A stretch of DNA of 64,000 nt, taken from the NCBI RefSeq assembly GCF_029887875.1, contig NZ_JARXRM010000019.1, positions 47,027 through 111,026 on the forward strand, given 5' to 3'. The DNA comes from Luteimonas endophytica. Lineage in GTDB: Bacteria; Pseudomonadota; Gammaproteobacteria; Xanthomonadales; Xanthomonadaceae. The notes under the pieces are model-generated. The model was not told the origin of the DNA, ran no database searches, and worked only from the letters and a program-made list of their open reading frames with translations. Of the stretch, positions 29,055 through 37,736 are shown piece after piece (position 1 is the stretch's first letter; every line of letters begins with the position of its first letter). Both the position numbers and the translations under genes were made by a program.

Positions 29055-29137
29055 GCGTCGGCTCCGCGAAAACCCCGAGGATACCGGAGCCGGGAAAGGG
29101 CGACACGCGGCAGCGTTCTCGCGCCGGGCGCCCGGCA

Positions 29138-30373
29138 TCACTGCTGGCGCAGCGCCTCGATCGGATCCAGCTGCGAGGCCTTTCGTGCCGGGTAGTAGCC
29201 GAAGAACAGCCCGGTGGCGATCGAGAACCCCGCGGCCATGCCGATCACCTGGCCGTCCAGCTGCACCGGCAGCGCCCCGAACCGTCCCACCAGCAGCGCC
29301 CCGGCGATGCCCAGGACGATGCCGATCGCGCCGCCGATCAGCGAGATCAGCATCGCCTCGGCGAGGAACTGCCGGCGCACGTCGGACGGCCCGGCGCCGA
29401 CCGCCATGCGCAGGCCGATCTCGCGGATCCGCTCGGTCACCGAGACCAGCATGATGTTCATGATGCCGATGCCGCCGACGATCAGCGAGATCGTCGCCAC
29501 CGCCCCCAGCAGCAGCGACATCAGCCGGGTGGTGGCGGTGCGCGTGGCCACGATCTCCGAGATGTTGCGGACGCTGAAATCGTCCTCTTCGCCGGGGCCG
29601 ATGCGGTGGCGCTGGCGCAGCAGGGCCTCGACCTCGCCCTGCACGTAGGACAGGTCGTCGGCCTCGCGCACGGTCAGCGCGATCTGCATCACCGCGCGCG
29701 GCGGCAGGCCCATCGCCCCGAGCAGGCGCCGCCGCCCGGTCTCCATCGGCACCATCATCACGTCGTCCTGGTCCTGGCCGAAGCCACCCTGCCCCTTGGG
29801 CTCCAGCACCCCCACCACGGTGAACAGCACCCGCCCCAGCCGCACCGTCTCGCCGATGCCGCTGTCCTGGCCGAACAGCTCGCGGCGGACCGTCTCGCCC
29901 AGGATCACCACCTTGGCGGCGCCGGTATAGTGCTGCGGCTCGAACGGCTGGCCCTCGGCCAGCCGCCAGGCGTTGATCTCGAAGTAGTCCGGCTCCACGC
30001 CTTGCCAGGTCGCCGCCCAGTTGTTCTCGGCGAACACCACCTGGGCGCTGCCGCGCAGCGAACCGGACACGTACTGCACCTCGGGAATCTCGCTGCGGAT
30101 CGCTTCCGCATCGCCCTCGGTGAGGGTGAAGAAGCTGCTCGCGCTCATCCGCGCACCGCCCGGCCCGCGCCGCGAGCCCGGCGAGATGTCGAGCCGCTGC
30201 GAACCTAGCCCCGAGACCAGCTTGTCGATTTCCGACTGGGTGCCCTGCCCCACCGAGACCATCACGATCACCGCGGCGATGCCGATGATCACGCCCAGCG
30301 AGGTGAGCGCGCTGCGCATCCAGTTGCCGCGCAGGGCGAAGACGGCGGTGCGGAGGATGTCGGTGAAGGTCAT
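29138..30373 (-). CDS. MacB-type ABC transporter permease
   Basis: Membrane protein of 411 residues with the MacB layout: one N-terminal helix (MRSALTSLGVIIGIAAVIVMVSVG), a large periplasmic domain (about 50-280), and three C-terminal helices around GAVATISLIVGGIGIMNIMLVSVTERIREIGLRMAVGA and FFGYYPARKASQLDPIEALRQQ. Such permeases transmit ATP-driven motion to a periplasmic adaptor. The ATPase is a separate polypeptide here. A repeat-containing gap of 112 bases separates it from the ATPase gene. The exported substrate is unknown; peptides, antibiotics or lipopeptides are typical. Confidence 0.92.
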   Translation of the reverse strand: MTFTDILRTAVFALRGNWMRSALTSLGVIIGIAAVIVMVSVGQGTQSEIDKLVSGLGSQRLDISPGSRRGPGGARMSASSFFTLTEGDAEAIRSEIPEVQYVSGSLRGSAQVVFAENNWAATWQGVEPDYFEINAWRLAEGQPFEPQHYTGAAKVVILGETVRRELFGQDSGIGETVRLGRVLFTVVGVLEPKGQGGFGQDQDDVMMVPMETGRRRLLGAMGLPPRAVMQIALTVREADDLSYVQGEVEALLRQRHRIGPGEEDDFSVRNISEIVATRTATTRLMSLLLGAVATISLIVGGIGIMNIMLVSVTERIREIGLRMAVGAGPSDVRRQFLAEAMLISLIGGAIGIVLGIAGALLVGRFGALPVQLDGQVIGMAAGFSIATGLFFGYYPARKASQLDPIEALRQQ

Positions 30374-30381
30374 GGGGCTGT

Positions 30382-30485
30382 GATTGGGGATTGGGGGATT
30401 GGCGGCTGGCTATGGATGGATGGTCGTGCGGCGCCATGGGGCGAGGAAGAGGCGTGATCGGATACGGCCACATGCACTTGGCCAA

Positions 30486-30508
<23 letters not shown>
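30382..30508. repeat. GATTGGG-type heptamer repeats as inverted arms
   Basis: The left arm (30382-30402) is three copies of a GATTGGG-like unit on the plus strand. The right arm (30482-30508) is four related units on the minus strand (GATTGGT GATTGGT GATTCGT GATTGG), so the element has imperfect inverted ends about 127 bases apart. It fills the gap between the ATPase and permease genes, and the right arm runs into the ATPase coding sequence. It resembles the heptamer intergenic repeats common in this bacterial family. Confidence 0.7.
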
Positions 30509-31192
<684 letters not shown>

Positions 31193-31196
<4 letters not shown>

Positions 31197-32716
31197 GGGT
31201 CCGCCCGTTCGCCGGTGATCAGGATGTCGCCTTCGGCCACCTCGCCCGAGATCTCGGTGTTGCTGCCGTCGCTGGCCCCGATACGGACCATCGCCGCCCG
31301 CGGCCTGTCGTCGACCAGCTTGTACACTGGTGCGTATCGCGCCCCGGCCAGCGCCACCAGCTCGCGGTCCCAGCGCTGGCGCTGGCCGGCGTCGAGACTG
31401 TCGCGGAAGGCGGCGAAATCCTGCCGATAGCGCTGCAGCATGCGCTGGCGCATCTGCGCCTGGATGTTGCCGTCGCCGGCGCCCGGGCCGATCACGCGCA
31501 TGCCGCCGCCACCGCCGCCGAACACGCTGCCGCCGCCCTGCGGCGCGGCGGCGCGGCGCGCCTCCGCGCGCTGGCGGATCTGTGCGATGGCGGCATCGAA
31601 CGCCTCGCGCTGGGCGGCGGTGAGCTCCATCGTCCCGGCCAGCCGCGCCAGCCCCTCGACCGCGCCGCCGCCGGCCCGCACCGGCGGCGCCTGGAGCGCG
31701 GCGGCCTGGGCGTCGGAGGGCTTGTAGCGCAGCGCGGCATTGGAGGCCAGCAGCACGTCGTCGCGGTGGCTGACTTCGATCTCGGCGTTCACGGTCAGCC
31801 CGGGCAGCAGGGTGCCGTCGCCGTTGTCCACGCTCACCACCACCGGATAGGTGATGACGTTGTTGGTGTCGGTGGCCGACAGCCGCACCTGGCGGACCTC
31901 GCCGCGGAAGCGCCGGTCGGCGAAGGCATCGACGGTGAAGGTGACCGCCTGGCCCTCGGCGACCTGGCCGATATCGGCCTCGTCCACCGCGAGCTCGATC
32001 TGCATCTTGCCGAGGTCCTCGGCGATGGTGAACAGCTCCGGCGCCTGCAGGCTGGCAGCGACGGTCTGGCCGGGTTCGATCGTGCGGGTGAGCACCACCC
32101 CGTCGACCGGCGAGCGGATCTCGGTGCGGTCGAGGTTGACCTGGGTGGTCTGCAGCGATGCGGCCTGCTGGCGGATCTGCGCGCGCGCCGACGCGACCTG
32201 GGCGCGCGCCTGGTCGAGCGCGGAACGCGCCAGGTCGACATCGCTTCGCGCGACCAGCTGCCGCTCGCCCAGCCCGGCCTTGCGGCGGTGGTCGAGTTCC
32301 GCGTTGCGCAGGGTCGCCTCGGCCTGCGCCAGCGCGGCACGGGCGCTGGCCACCTGTGCGTTGCCCTGGTCGATCTGCGCCTGGTAGCTGCTCGGGTCGA
32401 TGCGCGCAATCAGCTGGCCCTTGCGCACCTGGTCGTTGAAATCGACCAGCACGTCGGTGACCTGCCCCGAGATCTGGCTGCCGATCACCACCGTGGAGGT
32501 CGCGCTGAGCGTGCCGGTGGCCGAGATCACCACGCGAATGTCGCCGCGCTCGACCACGGTGGTGCGCCAGGCGCCCTCGCCCCCCTCGTCGCCGCGTTGC
32601 AGCCAGGCCCAGGCCCCGGCGGCGATGACCGCCGCCGCCAGCGCCAGCAGCGCGAGGCGACGCGGGAGTCCGGGTTTCGTCTTGCGCGCGGGCGCGGGTT
32701 TGCGGGGCTGGCTCAT
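31193..32716 (-). CDS. MacA/HlyD-type periplasmic adaptor with extra LTxxQ-like insert
   Basis: Membrane fusion protein of 507 residues. An N-terminal membrane anchor (21-39) is followed by the lipoyl halves (ISGQVTDVLVDFNDQVRKGQLIARID, and EIRSPVDGVVLTRTIEPGQTV), a coiled-coil hairpin (about 112-195) and the beta-barrel (230-320). Residues 345-460 are an extra segment between the barrel and the final strands: two helical parts with LTAAQREAF and LDAGQRQRW around a glycine-rich linker. Typical MacA proteins are about 370-400 residues. The ATG at 32716 is chosen over 32779 for its ribosome site (AGGACC). It connects the permease to an outer membrane channel not encoded here. Confidence 0.88.
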
Positions 32717-32809
32717 GAGGTCCTGGTCCGTAGGGTCTAGGCGGGAACGCACGGCGCCTGCCCGGCGTTGACAGGCCACGCAACCGCGGGTGAACGCCGC
32801 CCCGCCGCC

Positions 32810-34081
32810 TCAGCCGCCGAACCGGATCACCGCGGTGGTGCCCCGGCCGGGCACGCTCTCGAGCGCGACCGGCCAGCCGAAACGCTCGCCGAGCCGGCGC
32901 ACGATCGACAGCCCCATGCCCTTGCCGCTGGCGAACTGGTCGGCGCGATAGAACGGATCGTAGGCGCGTTCCAGGGTTTCAGCGCTCATGCCGATCCCGG
33001 TATCGCGCACCACCAGGCGATCGGGGGCGACCTCGACCTCGACGCTGCCGGCTTCGGTGAACACGCAGGCGTTGCTCAGCAGATTGCCGAGCATCACCCC
33101 CAGGACCCGCGGCGGCGCGTGCAGCCGCGGCGTGGCGGTGCCGGTGACGCGCAGATCCACCGGTTTGCCCGCGAGCAGCGGCCTGGCCTTCTCCACCTCC
33201 TCGAACACCACCTCGCGCACGTCGAGCTCGACGCTCTCCGGAGCCACCTGGGCCTCGCGCGCCAGGATCAGGAACGCGTCGATCACCGCTTCCATGTCAC
33301 GGCTGGCGCGCTGGATGCGCTGCAGCGAGCGCAACGCCCGCGGCTGCAGCTCCGGGTCGGTAAGCAGCATGTCGGTGGCCACCCGGATCACCGTCAGGGG
33401 GGTGCGCAGTTCGTGGCTGGCGTCGCGCGTGAAATCGCGTTCGCGCCGCACGAAGGCATGCACCCGCTCGGACAGGTCGACCAGCGCGCCGCTGAGCTGG
33501 CGCACCTCGGTGCCGACGTCGCCGGGAATGCGCTCGGGCGCAAGGATCCCGGCGACGTCGCCGTCGGGCTCCCAGTGCGCGACCTGGCTGGCGAGCCAGC
33601 TGACCGGCGCGATCAGGCGCCGCGAGGTGCGGTAGGTCAGCCAGGTCACCAGGTAGAGCGCCAGCATGCCCGCCAGCATCAACGCCAGCGCCCCGCCCCA
33701 GAGCACCCGTTTGGGATAGGCGAACGACATGTCGACGTACAGGCGGCCGGCCGCGGTCTGCTGGACCAGCACGTTGCGGTCGAACCCCGGCATCTGGTGA
33801 TAGCCCGGCGGCAGCCGGCGCAGGGCCTCCGGCAGCGTGGCGCCCGCGGCCCCCGCCGGCACGAAATGCACTTCCGAGTTGGAGGTGGCCGGGGGCAGGA
33901 AATCCGGGTCTGCCGCACGGCCGGCCCAGAACTCCTCGGCCTGGGCGTCCAGCCTGGCGTTGATCAGCACCTCCAGCCCGTACGCGCAGGCCACGGTGAT
34001 GCCCACCACGATCGCCAGGCTCGCCAGCGCCGCCTGCATGAGAAAGGCATAGCGCAGCTTGCGTGGCAGGCCCTGGGACAT
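32810..34081 (-). CDS. Sensor histidine kinase of two-component system
   Basis: Membrane kinase of 423 residues. Two membrane helices (about 16-38 and 127-148) bracket a small periplasmic domain of some 90 residues. A HAMP-like linker follows, then the dimerisation helix with the phospho-accepting H223 (FTRDASHELRTPLT), and the ATPase domain with N-box NLLSNACVF, G1 box DTGIGM and GKGMGLSIV. The signal is not evident. It follows its response regulator by 24 bases and precedes the adaptor gene by 93 bases, so it likely controls the efflux genes. Confidence 0.93.
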   Translation of the reverse strand: MSQGLPRKLRYAFLMQAALASLAIVVGITVACAYGLEVLINARLDAQAEEFWAGRAADPDFLPPATSNSEVHFVPAGAAGATLPEALRRLPPGYHQMPGFDRNVLVQQTAAGRLYVDMSFAYPKRVLWGGALALMLAGMLALYLVTWLTYRTSRRLIAPVSWLASQVAHWEPDGDVAGILAPERIPGDVGTEVRQLSGALVDLSERVHAFVRRERDFTRDASHELRTPLTVIRVATDMLLTDPELQPRALRSLQRIQRASRDMEAVIDAFLILAREAQVAPESVELDVREVVFEEVEKARPLLAGKPVDLRVTGTATPRLHAPPRVLGVMLGNLLSNACVFTEAGSVEVEVAPDRLVVRDTGIGMSAETLERAYDPFYRADQFASGKGMGLSIVRRLGERFGWPVALESVPGRGTTAVIRFGG

Positions 34082-34105
34082 CGCGGTGCGATCGGTACCG
34101 CGGCG

Positions 34106-34819
34106 TCAGGCCGGCGACTGCTCGATGTCGGCGATGCGGTAGCCGGCGCTCTGCACGGTATGCAGCAGCGGCCGGTCGAACGGCTTGTCGATGGTCTTGC
34201 GCAGGTTGTACAGGTGGCTGCGCAGGGTGTCGGAGTCGGGAAGGCTGTTGCCCCAGATCTCGCGCTCGATCTCCTGCCTGCTGACCACCCGTGGCGATTC
34301 GCGCATCAGGATGGTGAGCAGCTTCAGGCCGATCGGCGAGAGCTGCAGCTCCTGCCCCGCGCGGGTGGCGCGCAGGCTGGCCGGGTCGAGCACCAGGTCG
34401 GCGACCTTCAGCACCTCGGAGCCGACCTGGCGGCGCTCCCTGCGGATCAGCGCCCGCAGCCGTGCTTCCAGTTCCTGGATCGCGAACGGCTTGGTGAGGT
34501 AGTCGTCGGCACCCGAGCCGAGCCCGGTGAGTTTCTCGTCGAGGGTGTCGCGCGCGGTCAGCATCAGCACCGGGGTCGACTTGCGGGCCTCCTCGCGCAG
34601 GCGCTTGCAGACCTCGATGCCGTCCAGCCGCGGCAGCATCAGGTCCAGCACGATCACGTCGTAGCTGTTCTCCGACGCCAACCGGTAGCCATCCAGGCCA
34701 TCGGCGGCATAGTCGACCTCGAAGCCGCGACCCTCGAGATACTCGCCGACCATTTCGGAGATGTTTCGGTTGTCCTCGACGATCAGGATGAGACCGCCCG
34801 GTTCCTGGGTTCCACGCAT
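34106..34819 (-). CDS. OmpR-family response regulator
   Basis: Regulator of 237 residues: receiver domain (about 10-125) with the phosphorylation site D59 (YDVIVLDLMLPRLDG), switch residues in MLTARD and the lysine in YLTKPF; then a winged-helix DNA-binding domain (about 135-232) with SPIGLKLLTILMRESPRVVSRQEIEREIWG and HTVQSAGYRI. The first gene of the regulator-kinase-adaptor-ATPase-permease run. The ATG at 34819 gives the family N-terminus. Two GTGAAG boxes 32 bases apart (34869 and 34901, plus-strand reading) lie upstream and could be regulator sites, though this is weak. Confidence 0.93.
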   Translation of the reverse strand: MRGTQEPGGLILIVEDNRNISEMVGEYLEGRGFEVDYAADGLDGYRLASENSYDVIVLDLMLPRLDGIEVCKRLREEARKSTPVLMLTARDTLDEKLTGLGSGADDYLTKPFAIQELEARLRALIRRERRQVGSEVLKVADLVLDPASLRATRAGQELQLSPIGLKLLTILMRESPRVVSRQEIEREIWGNSLPDSDTLRSHLYNLRKTIDKPFDRPLLHTVQSAGYRIADIEQSPA

Positions 34820-34945
34820 ACTGGCTCCGATCCACAAAGGGGTTGAAAAGAAGGGGGGCTTCAGCTTTGTGAAGGATGCCGGTCTGGCGGTGCAGGGCTC
34901 GTGAAGAAGTCGTTGCGGCGCGGTGCGCCGCCGGGTTTGCCAGCG

Positions 34946-34966
34946 ACCGGCGCCCGTGGCGCCGGT
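34946..34966. terminator. Stable GC hairpin between response regulator and Mpo1-like gene
   Basis: ACCGGCGCC and GGCGCCGGT pair perfectly as a 9-base stem with a CGT loop. It lies in the 217-base gap downstream of the Mpo1-like gene and upstream of the response regulator. No T-run follows on either strand, so it would be an unusual intrinsic terminator; it may instead stall Rho-dependent transcripts. The rest of the gap holds nothing gene-like. Confidence 0.4.
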
Positions 34967-35034
34967 GGAAGGGCGCCCTCGCGGCGGGGCCGGAACGGGC
35001 CGGCTGGCGCCCGCCCGGGAGCCGCGCGCCCGAC

Positions 35035-35337
35035 CTAGAAACGGATCCTGCCGATGAGGATGTCCTTGAACATCACCCAGTCGCCGAGGAACGAATACAG
35101 CGGGTGGCGGAAGGTCGCCGGGCGGTTCTTCTCGAAGAAGAAATGCCCCACCCAGGCGAAGCCGTAGCCGCAGGCCAGCGCCGCCAACAGCCACCAGCCG
35201 TTGCGCTGCCACAGCGCCACCGCGACCAGCACCAGCACGCCGCAGCTGCCGACGAAATGCAGCCGCCGCGACACCCGGTTGGCGTGTTCGCCGAGATAGA
35301 ACGGATAGAACTCGCGGAAGCTTGCGAAGCGGCGCGT
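35035..35337 (-). CDS. Mpo1-like (DUF962) membrane protein with non-standard start
   Basis: Small membrane protein of about 100 residues of the Mpo1/DUF962 family, which in yeast is a dioxygenase in 2-hydroxy fatty acid breakdown. The motifs FREFYPFYLGEHAN, RRLHFVGS, GYGFAWVGHFFFEKNRPATF and HPLYSFLGDWVMF carry the conserved histidines. Between the mazG stop and the conserved region there is no in-frame ATG, GTG or TTG. The best start I can see is an ACG at 35337 preceded by GGGAGAGACGC; a CTG at 35364 is the alternative. An ATG at 35739 would overlap mazG by about 320 bases and is rejected. Confidence 0.75.
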   Translation of the reverse strand, partial: TRRFASFREFYPFYLGEHANRVSRRLHFVGSCGVLVLVAVALWQRNGWWLLAALACGYGFAWVGHFFFEKNRPATFRHPLYSFLGDWVMFKDILIGRIRF

Positions 35338-35416
35338 GCGTCTCTCCCGGGCCCATGGGTGCAGCCCATGATGGCGCGTGCCGCGGCGGCGAACAAACCC
35401 GCAGGCCAGGCCGGAC

Positions 35417-36253
35417 TCATCCGCCGCCCGGGTCTTGCTCCTCGCGCTTGACGCGTTGCCACAGCGCTTCCTGCGCGGCCAGCGGCATGTCCTGGAGCTG
35501 GCGGTCCTGCGCGGCCGCCAGCGCCTCCATCGCCCGGAACCTGCGTTCGAACTTGAGGTTGGCGCGGCGCAGCGCGCCGCCCACGTCCACCCGCGCGTGG
35601 CGCGCCAGGTTGGCGGCGACGAACAGCAGGTCGCCGATCTCCTCCTCCAGCCGGTCGCGCGCGCCCGCATCCTCCGGGGCCACCGCCAGCGACTCGAACT
35701 CCACCCGCGCCTCGGCCAGCTCTTCCTCCAGCTTGGCAAGCACCGGCGCCGGCCCCGGCCAGTCGAACCCGACCCGCGCGGCGCGGTTCTGCAGCTTCAC
35801 CGCGCGCTGCCACTCGGGCAGTCCGCGCGCGACCCCGGCCAGGGCGGAGCGATCGGCCTCGCCGCGCGCCTCGCGCTCGCGCCGCTTGTGCGCCTCCCAC
35901 TCCCGGGTCTGCGCCTCGGCGTCCTCTACCGACGCCCCGGCGAACACGTGCGGGTGGCGGCGGACCATCTTCGCGCAGATCGCGTCCACCACGTCGGCGA
36001 AGGCGAACGCCCCCGCCTCCTCGGCCATCCGCGCGTGGAACACCACCTGCAGCAGCAGGTCGCCCAGCTCGTCCCTGAGCGCCCCCATGTCGCCGCGGTC
36101 GATCGCGTCGGCGACCTCGTAGGCCTCCTCCACGGTGTAGGGAACGATGCTGGCGAAGGTCTGCTCGAGGTCCCACGGGCAGCCGCCGTCGGGGTCGCGC
36201 AGGCGCGCCATGATCTCGAGCAGCCGGTGGATGTCGTTCGCGCTTTCGGTCAT
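35417..36253 (-). CDS. mazG: Nucleoside triphosphate pyrophosphohydrolase MazG
   Basis: Enzyme of 278 residues that hydrolyses NTPs to NMP and pyrophosphate, clearing odd nucleotides and, in E. coli, lowering ppGpp during stress. Two tandem MazG domains are visible. The first (about 20-120) has CPWDLEQTFASIVPYTVEEAYEV and the metal-binding DELGDLLLQVVFHARMAEE; the second (about 165-270) has LEEEIGDLLFVAANLARH. Located downstream of cysQ and nudE on the same strand, 79 bases from cysQ. The two genes upstream also clean up nucleotides. Confidence 0.95.
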   Translation of the reverse strand: MTESANDIHRLLEIMARLRDPDGGCPWDLEQTFASIVPYTVEEAYEVADAIDRGDMGALRDELGDLLLQVVFHARMAEEAGAFAFADVVDAICAKMVRRHPHVFAGASVEDAEAQTREWEAHKRREREARGEADRSALAGVARGLPEWQRAVKLQNRAARVGFDWPGPAPVLAKLEEELAEARVEFESLAVAPEDAGARDRLEEEIGDLLFVAANLARHARVDVGGALRRANLKFERRFRAMEALAAAQDRQLQDMPLAAQEALWQRVKREEQDPGGG

Positions 36254-36332
36254 CGTTGTCCCGTGGTCGGCTGGTGCGGCCGCCTCTCCGGCCGCAGGAA
36301 CGGCGTGCGCGGCGGCGGCTGCCGGCCACGGG

Positions 36333-37139
36333 CTAGGACCCGGACGGCAGCCACTCCCGCCACGGCAGCGCCGGATCGCCCAAGGCGATGAAGTCGCCGT
36401 TGAGCAGAGTGTCGCGCTGGTTGTAGCGAAACGGGCGGTCGCGCGGGTCCAGCACCGCCCCGCCCGCGCCCTCCAGGATCGCCTGGCCGGCGGCCGTGTC
36501 CCATTCGCTGGTCGGGCCGAAGCGCGGGTACACGTCCATGCGGCCCTCGGCCAGCCAGCAGAACTTCAGCGAGGAACCCAACGCCACCGGTTCGGTCTGG
36601 CCGATGCGGGCCATCAGCGCTTCGGTGCGGGCGTCGCGGTGCGAACGGCTGGCCGCCACGCGCAGCGGCGCGCCCGCCGGGCGGTGCACGCGCAGGGTGC
36701 GGTCGGTGCGGCCCTCGCGCCGCTGCGCGCCGCAGCCGGCGCCGCCGTACCACACCGCGCCGGTGACCGGCTGCTGGATCACTCCGAACACCGCCACGCC
36801 GTCCTCGACCAGGGCGATGTTGACGGTGAATTCACCGTTGCGCTTGACGAATTCGCGGGTGCCGTCGAGCGGATCGACCACCCACAGGCGCGGCCACCGC
36901 CGGCGCAGCGCCAGCGGCACGGCATGCGCCGACTCCTCGGACAGCACCGGGATGTCCGGGGTCAGGTCCGCCAGGCCGGCGAGGATCCGGTGGTGCGCGG
37001 CCATGTCCGCCGCGGTCACCGGCGAGGCATCGTCCTTGCGCTCGACCGCGAACTCGCCGGCGTACACCTGCAGGATCGCGTCCGCCGCCTCGCCGGCGAG
37101 CGCGATCACGCCCTCGCGGACCGCCTCAGCGACCGGCAT
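36333..37139 (-). CDS. cysQ: 3'(2'),5'-bisphosphate nucleotidase CysQ
   Basis: Magnesium-dependent phosphatase of 268 residues of the inositol monophosphatase fold, removing the 3' phosphate of PAP, a by-product of sulfate assimilation. Metal site: LSEESAH, then the signature WVVDPLDGTREF, and SEWDTAAGQAILEGAGG at the C-terminal side. The ATG at 37139 overlaps the end of nudE by 14 bases. It fits with nudE and mazG as a group of nucleotide housekeeping phosphatases. Confidence 0.94.
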   Translation of the reverse strand: MPVAEAVREGVIALAGEAADAILQVYAGEFAVERKDDASPVTAADMAAHHRILAGLADLTPDIPVLSEESAHAVPLALRRRWPRLWVVDPLDGTREFVKRNGEFTVNIALVEDGVAVFGVIQQPVTGAVWYGGAGCGAQRREGRTDRTLRVHRPAGAPLRVAASRSHRDARTEALMARIGQTEPVALGSSLKFCWLAEGRMDVYPRFGPTSEWDTAAGQAILEGAGGAVLDPRDRPFRYNQRDTLLNGDFIALGDPALPWREWLPSGS

Positions 37140-37680
37140 GGTGCTGCAGGTACTCGCGCACGACGAACAGCGCGGCCAGCGAGCGGCCTTCCGAGAACTC
37201 CTCGCGCAGGACCAGCTCGTGCAGTGCATCCAGCCGCCACGGCACCACTTCGAGCTCCTCGGGTTCGTCGCCGGGCAGGCGCTCGGGGTACAGATCGCGC
37301 GCCAGCACCAGCCAGGTGAGATGACTCATGTAGGTGGGGGCCAGGGTCAGGGTGCGGATGACCTGCAGGTCGCGCGCGCCGTAGCCGGCCTCCTCCTTGA
37401 GCTCGCGGCCGGCGGCCTCGAGCGGGGTTTCGCCGGCATCGATGCGGCCCTTCACCAGGCCGAGTTCGTAGCGGTGCACGCCGGCGGCGTATTCGCGCAC
37501 CAGCAGCACGGTCTGGTCGTCGATCAGCGGCACCACGGCCACGGCGCCGTGGCCGCGCCCGTGCAGGCGTTCGTACAGGCGCCGCTCGCCGTTGCCGAAC
37601 TCGAGGTCGAGCCGCTCCATCCGGTAGGGCCCGGCCTCGTGCTCGGTGATCGAGTGGATGGTCGGCAGGCGGCGGCTCAT
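37126..37680 (-). CDS. nudE: ADP compounds hydrolase NudE
   Basis: Nudix hydrolase of 184 residues, acting on ADP-ribose, Ap3A and NADH in E. coli. The Nudix box GRIDAGETPLEAAGRELKEEAG is complete, and SHLTWLVLARDLYPERLPGDEPEELEVV matches the NudE subgroup. The ATG at 37680 lies inside a much longer open frame that covers bioA in antisense; only this part is family-like. It is the first gene of nudE-cysQ-mazG and diverges from bioA by 38 bases. Confidence 0.92.
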   Translation of the reverse strand: MSRRLPTIHSITEHEAGPYRMERLDLEFGNGERRLYERLHGRGHGAVAVVPLIDDQTVLLVREYAAGVHRYELGLVKGRIDAGETPLEAAGRELKEEAGYGARDLQVIRTLTLAPTYMSHLTWLVLARDLYPERLPGDEPEELEVVPWRLDALHELVLREEFSEGRSLAALFVVREYLQHHAGR

Positions 37681-37707
37681 GCTCGTCGTCCGGCTGCCGG
37701 CCGGGCG

Positions 37708-37736
37708 ATAATACCGGGATGACTGGGAAACTTCAC
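37708..37736 (-). promoter_or_regulatory. Candidate promoter for nudE-cysQ-mazG
   Basis: On the minus strand GTGAAG (37731-37736) and TATTAT (37708-37713) are spaced 17 bases apart, with the nudE ATG 28 bases downstream. The -10 is good and the -35 is weak. It overlaps the bioA start codon, so transcription in the two directions may interfere. Confidence 0.4.

Noticed and set aside
35035-35739. A long ATG start for the Mpo1-like gene at 35739
   Set aside because: It would overlap mazG by over 300 bases, and the added residues are an Arg/Trp-rich shadow of mazG.
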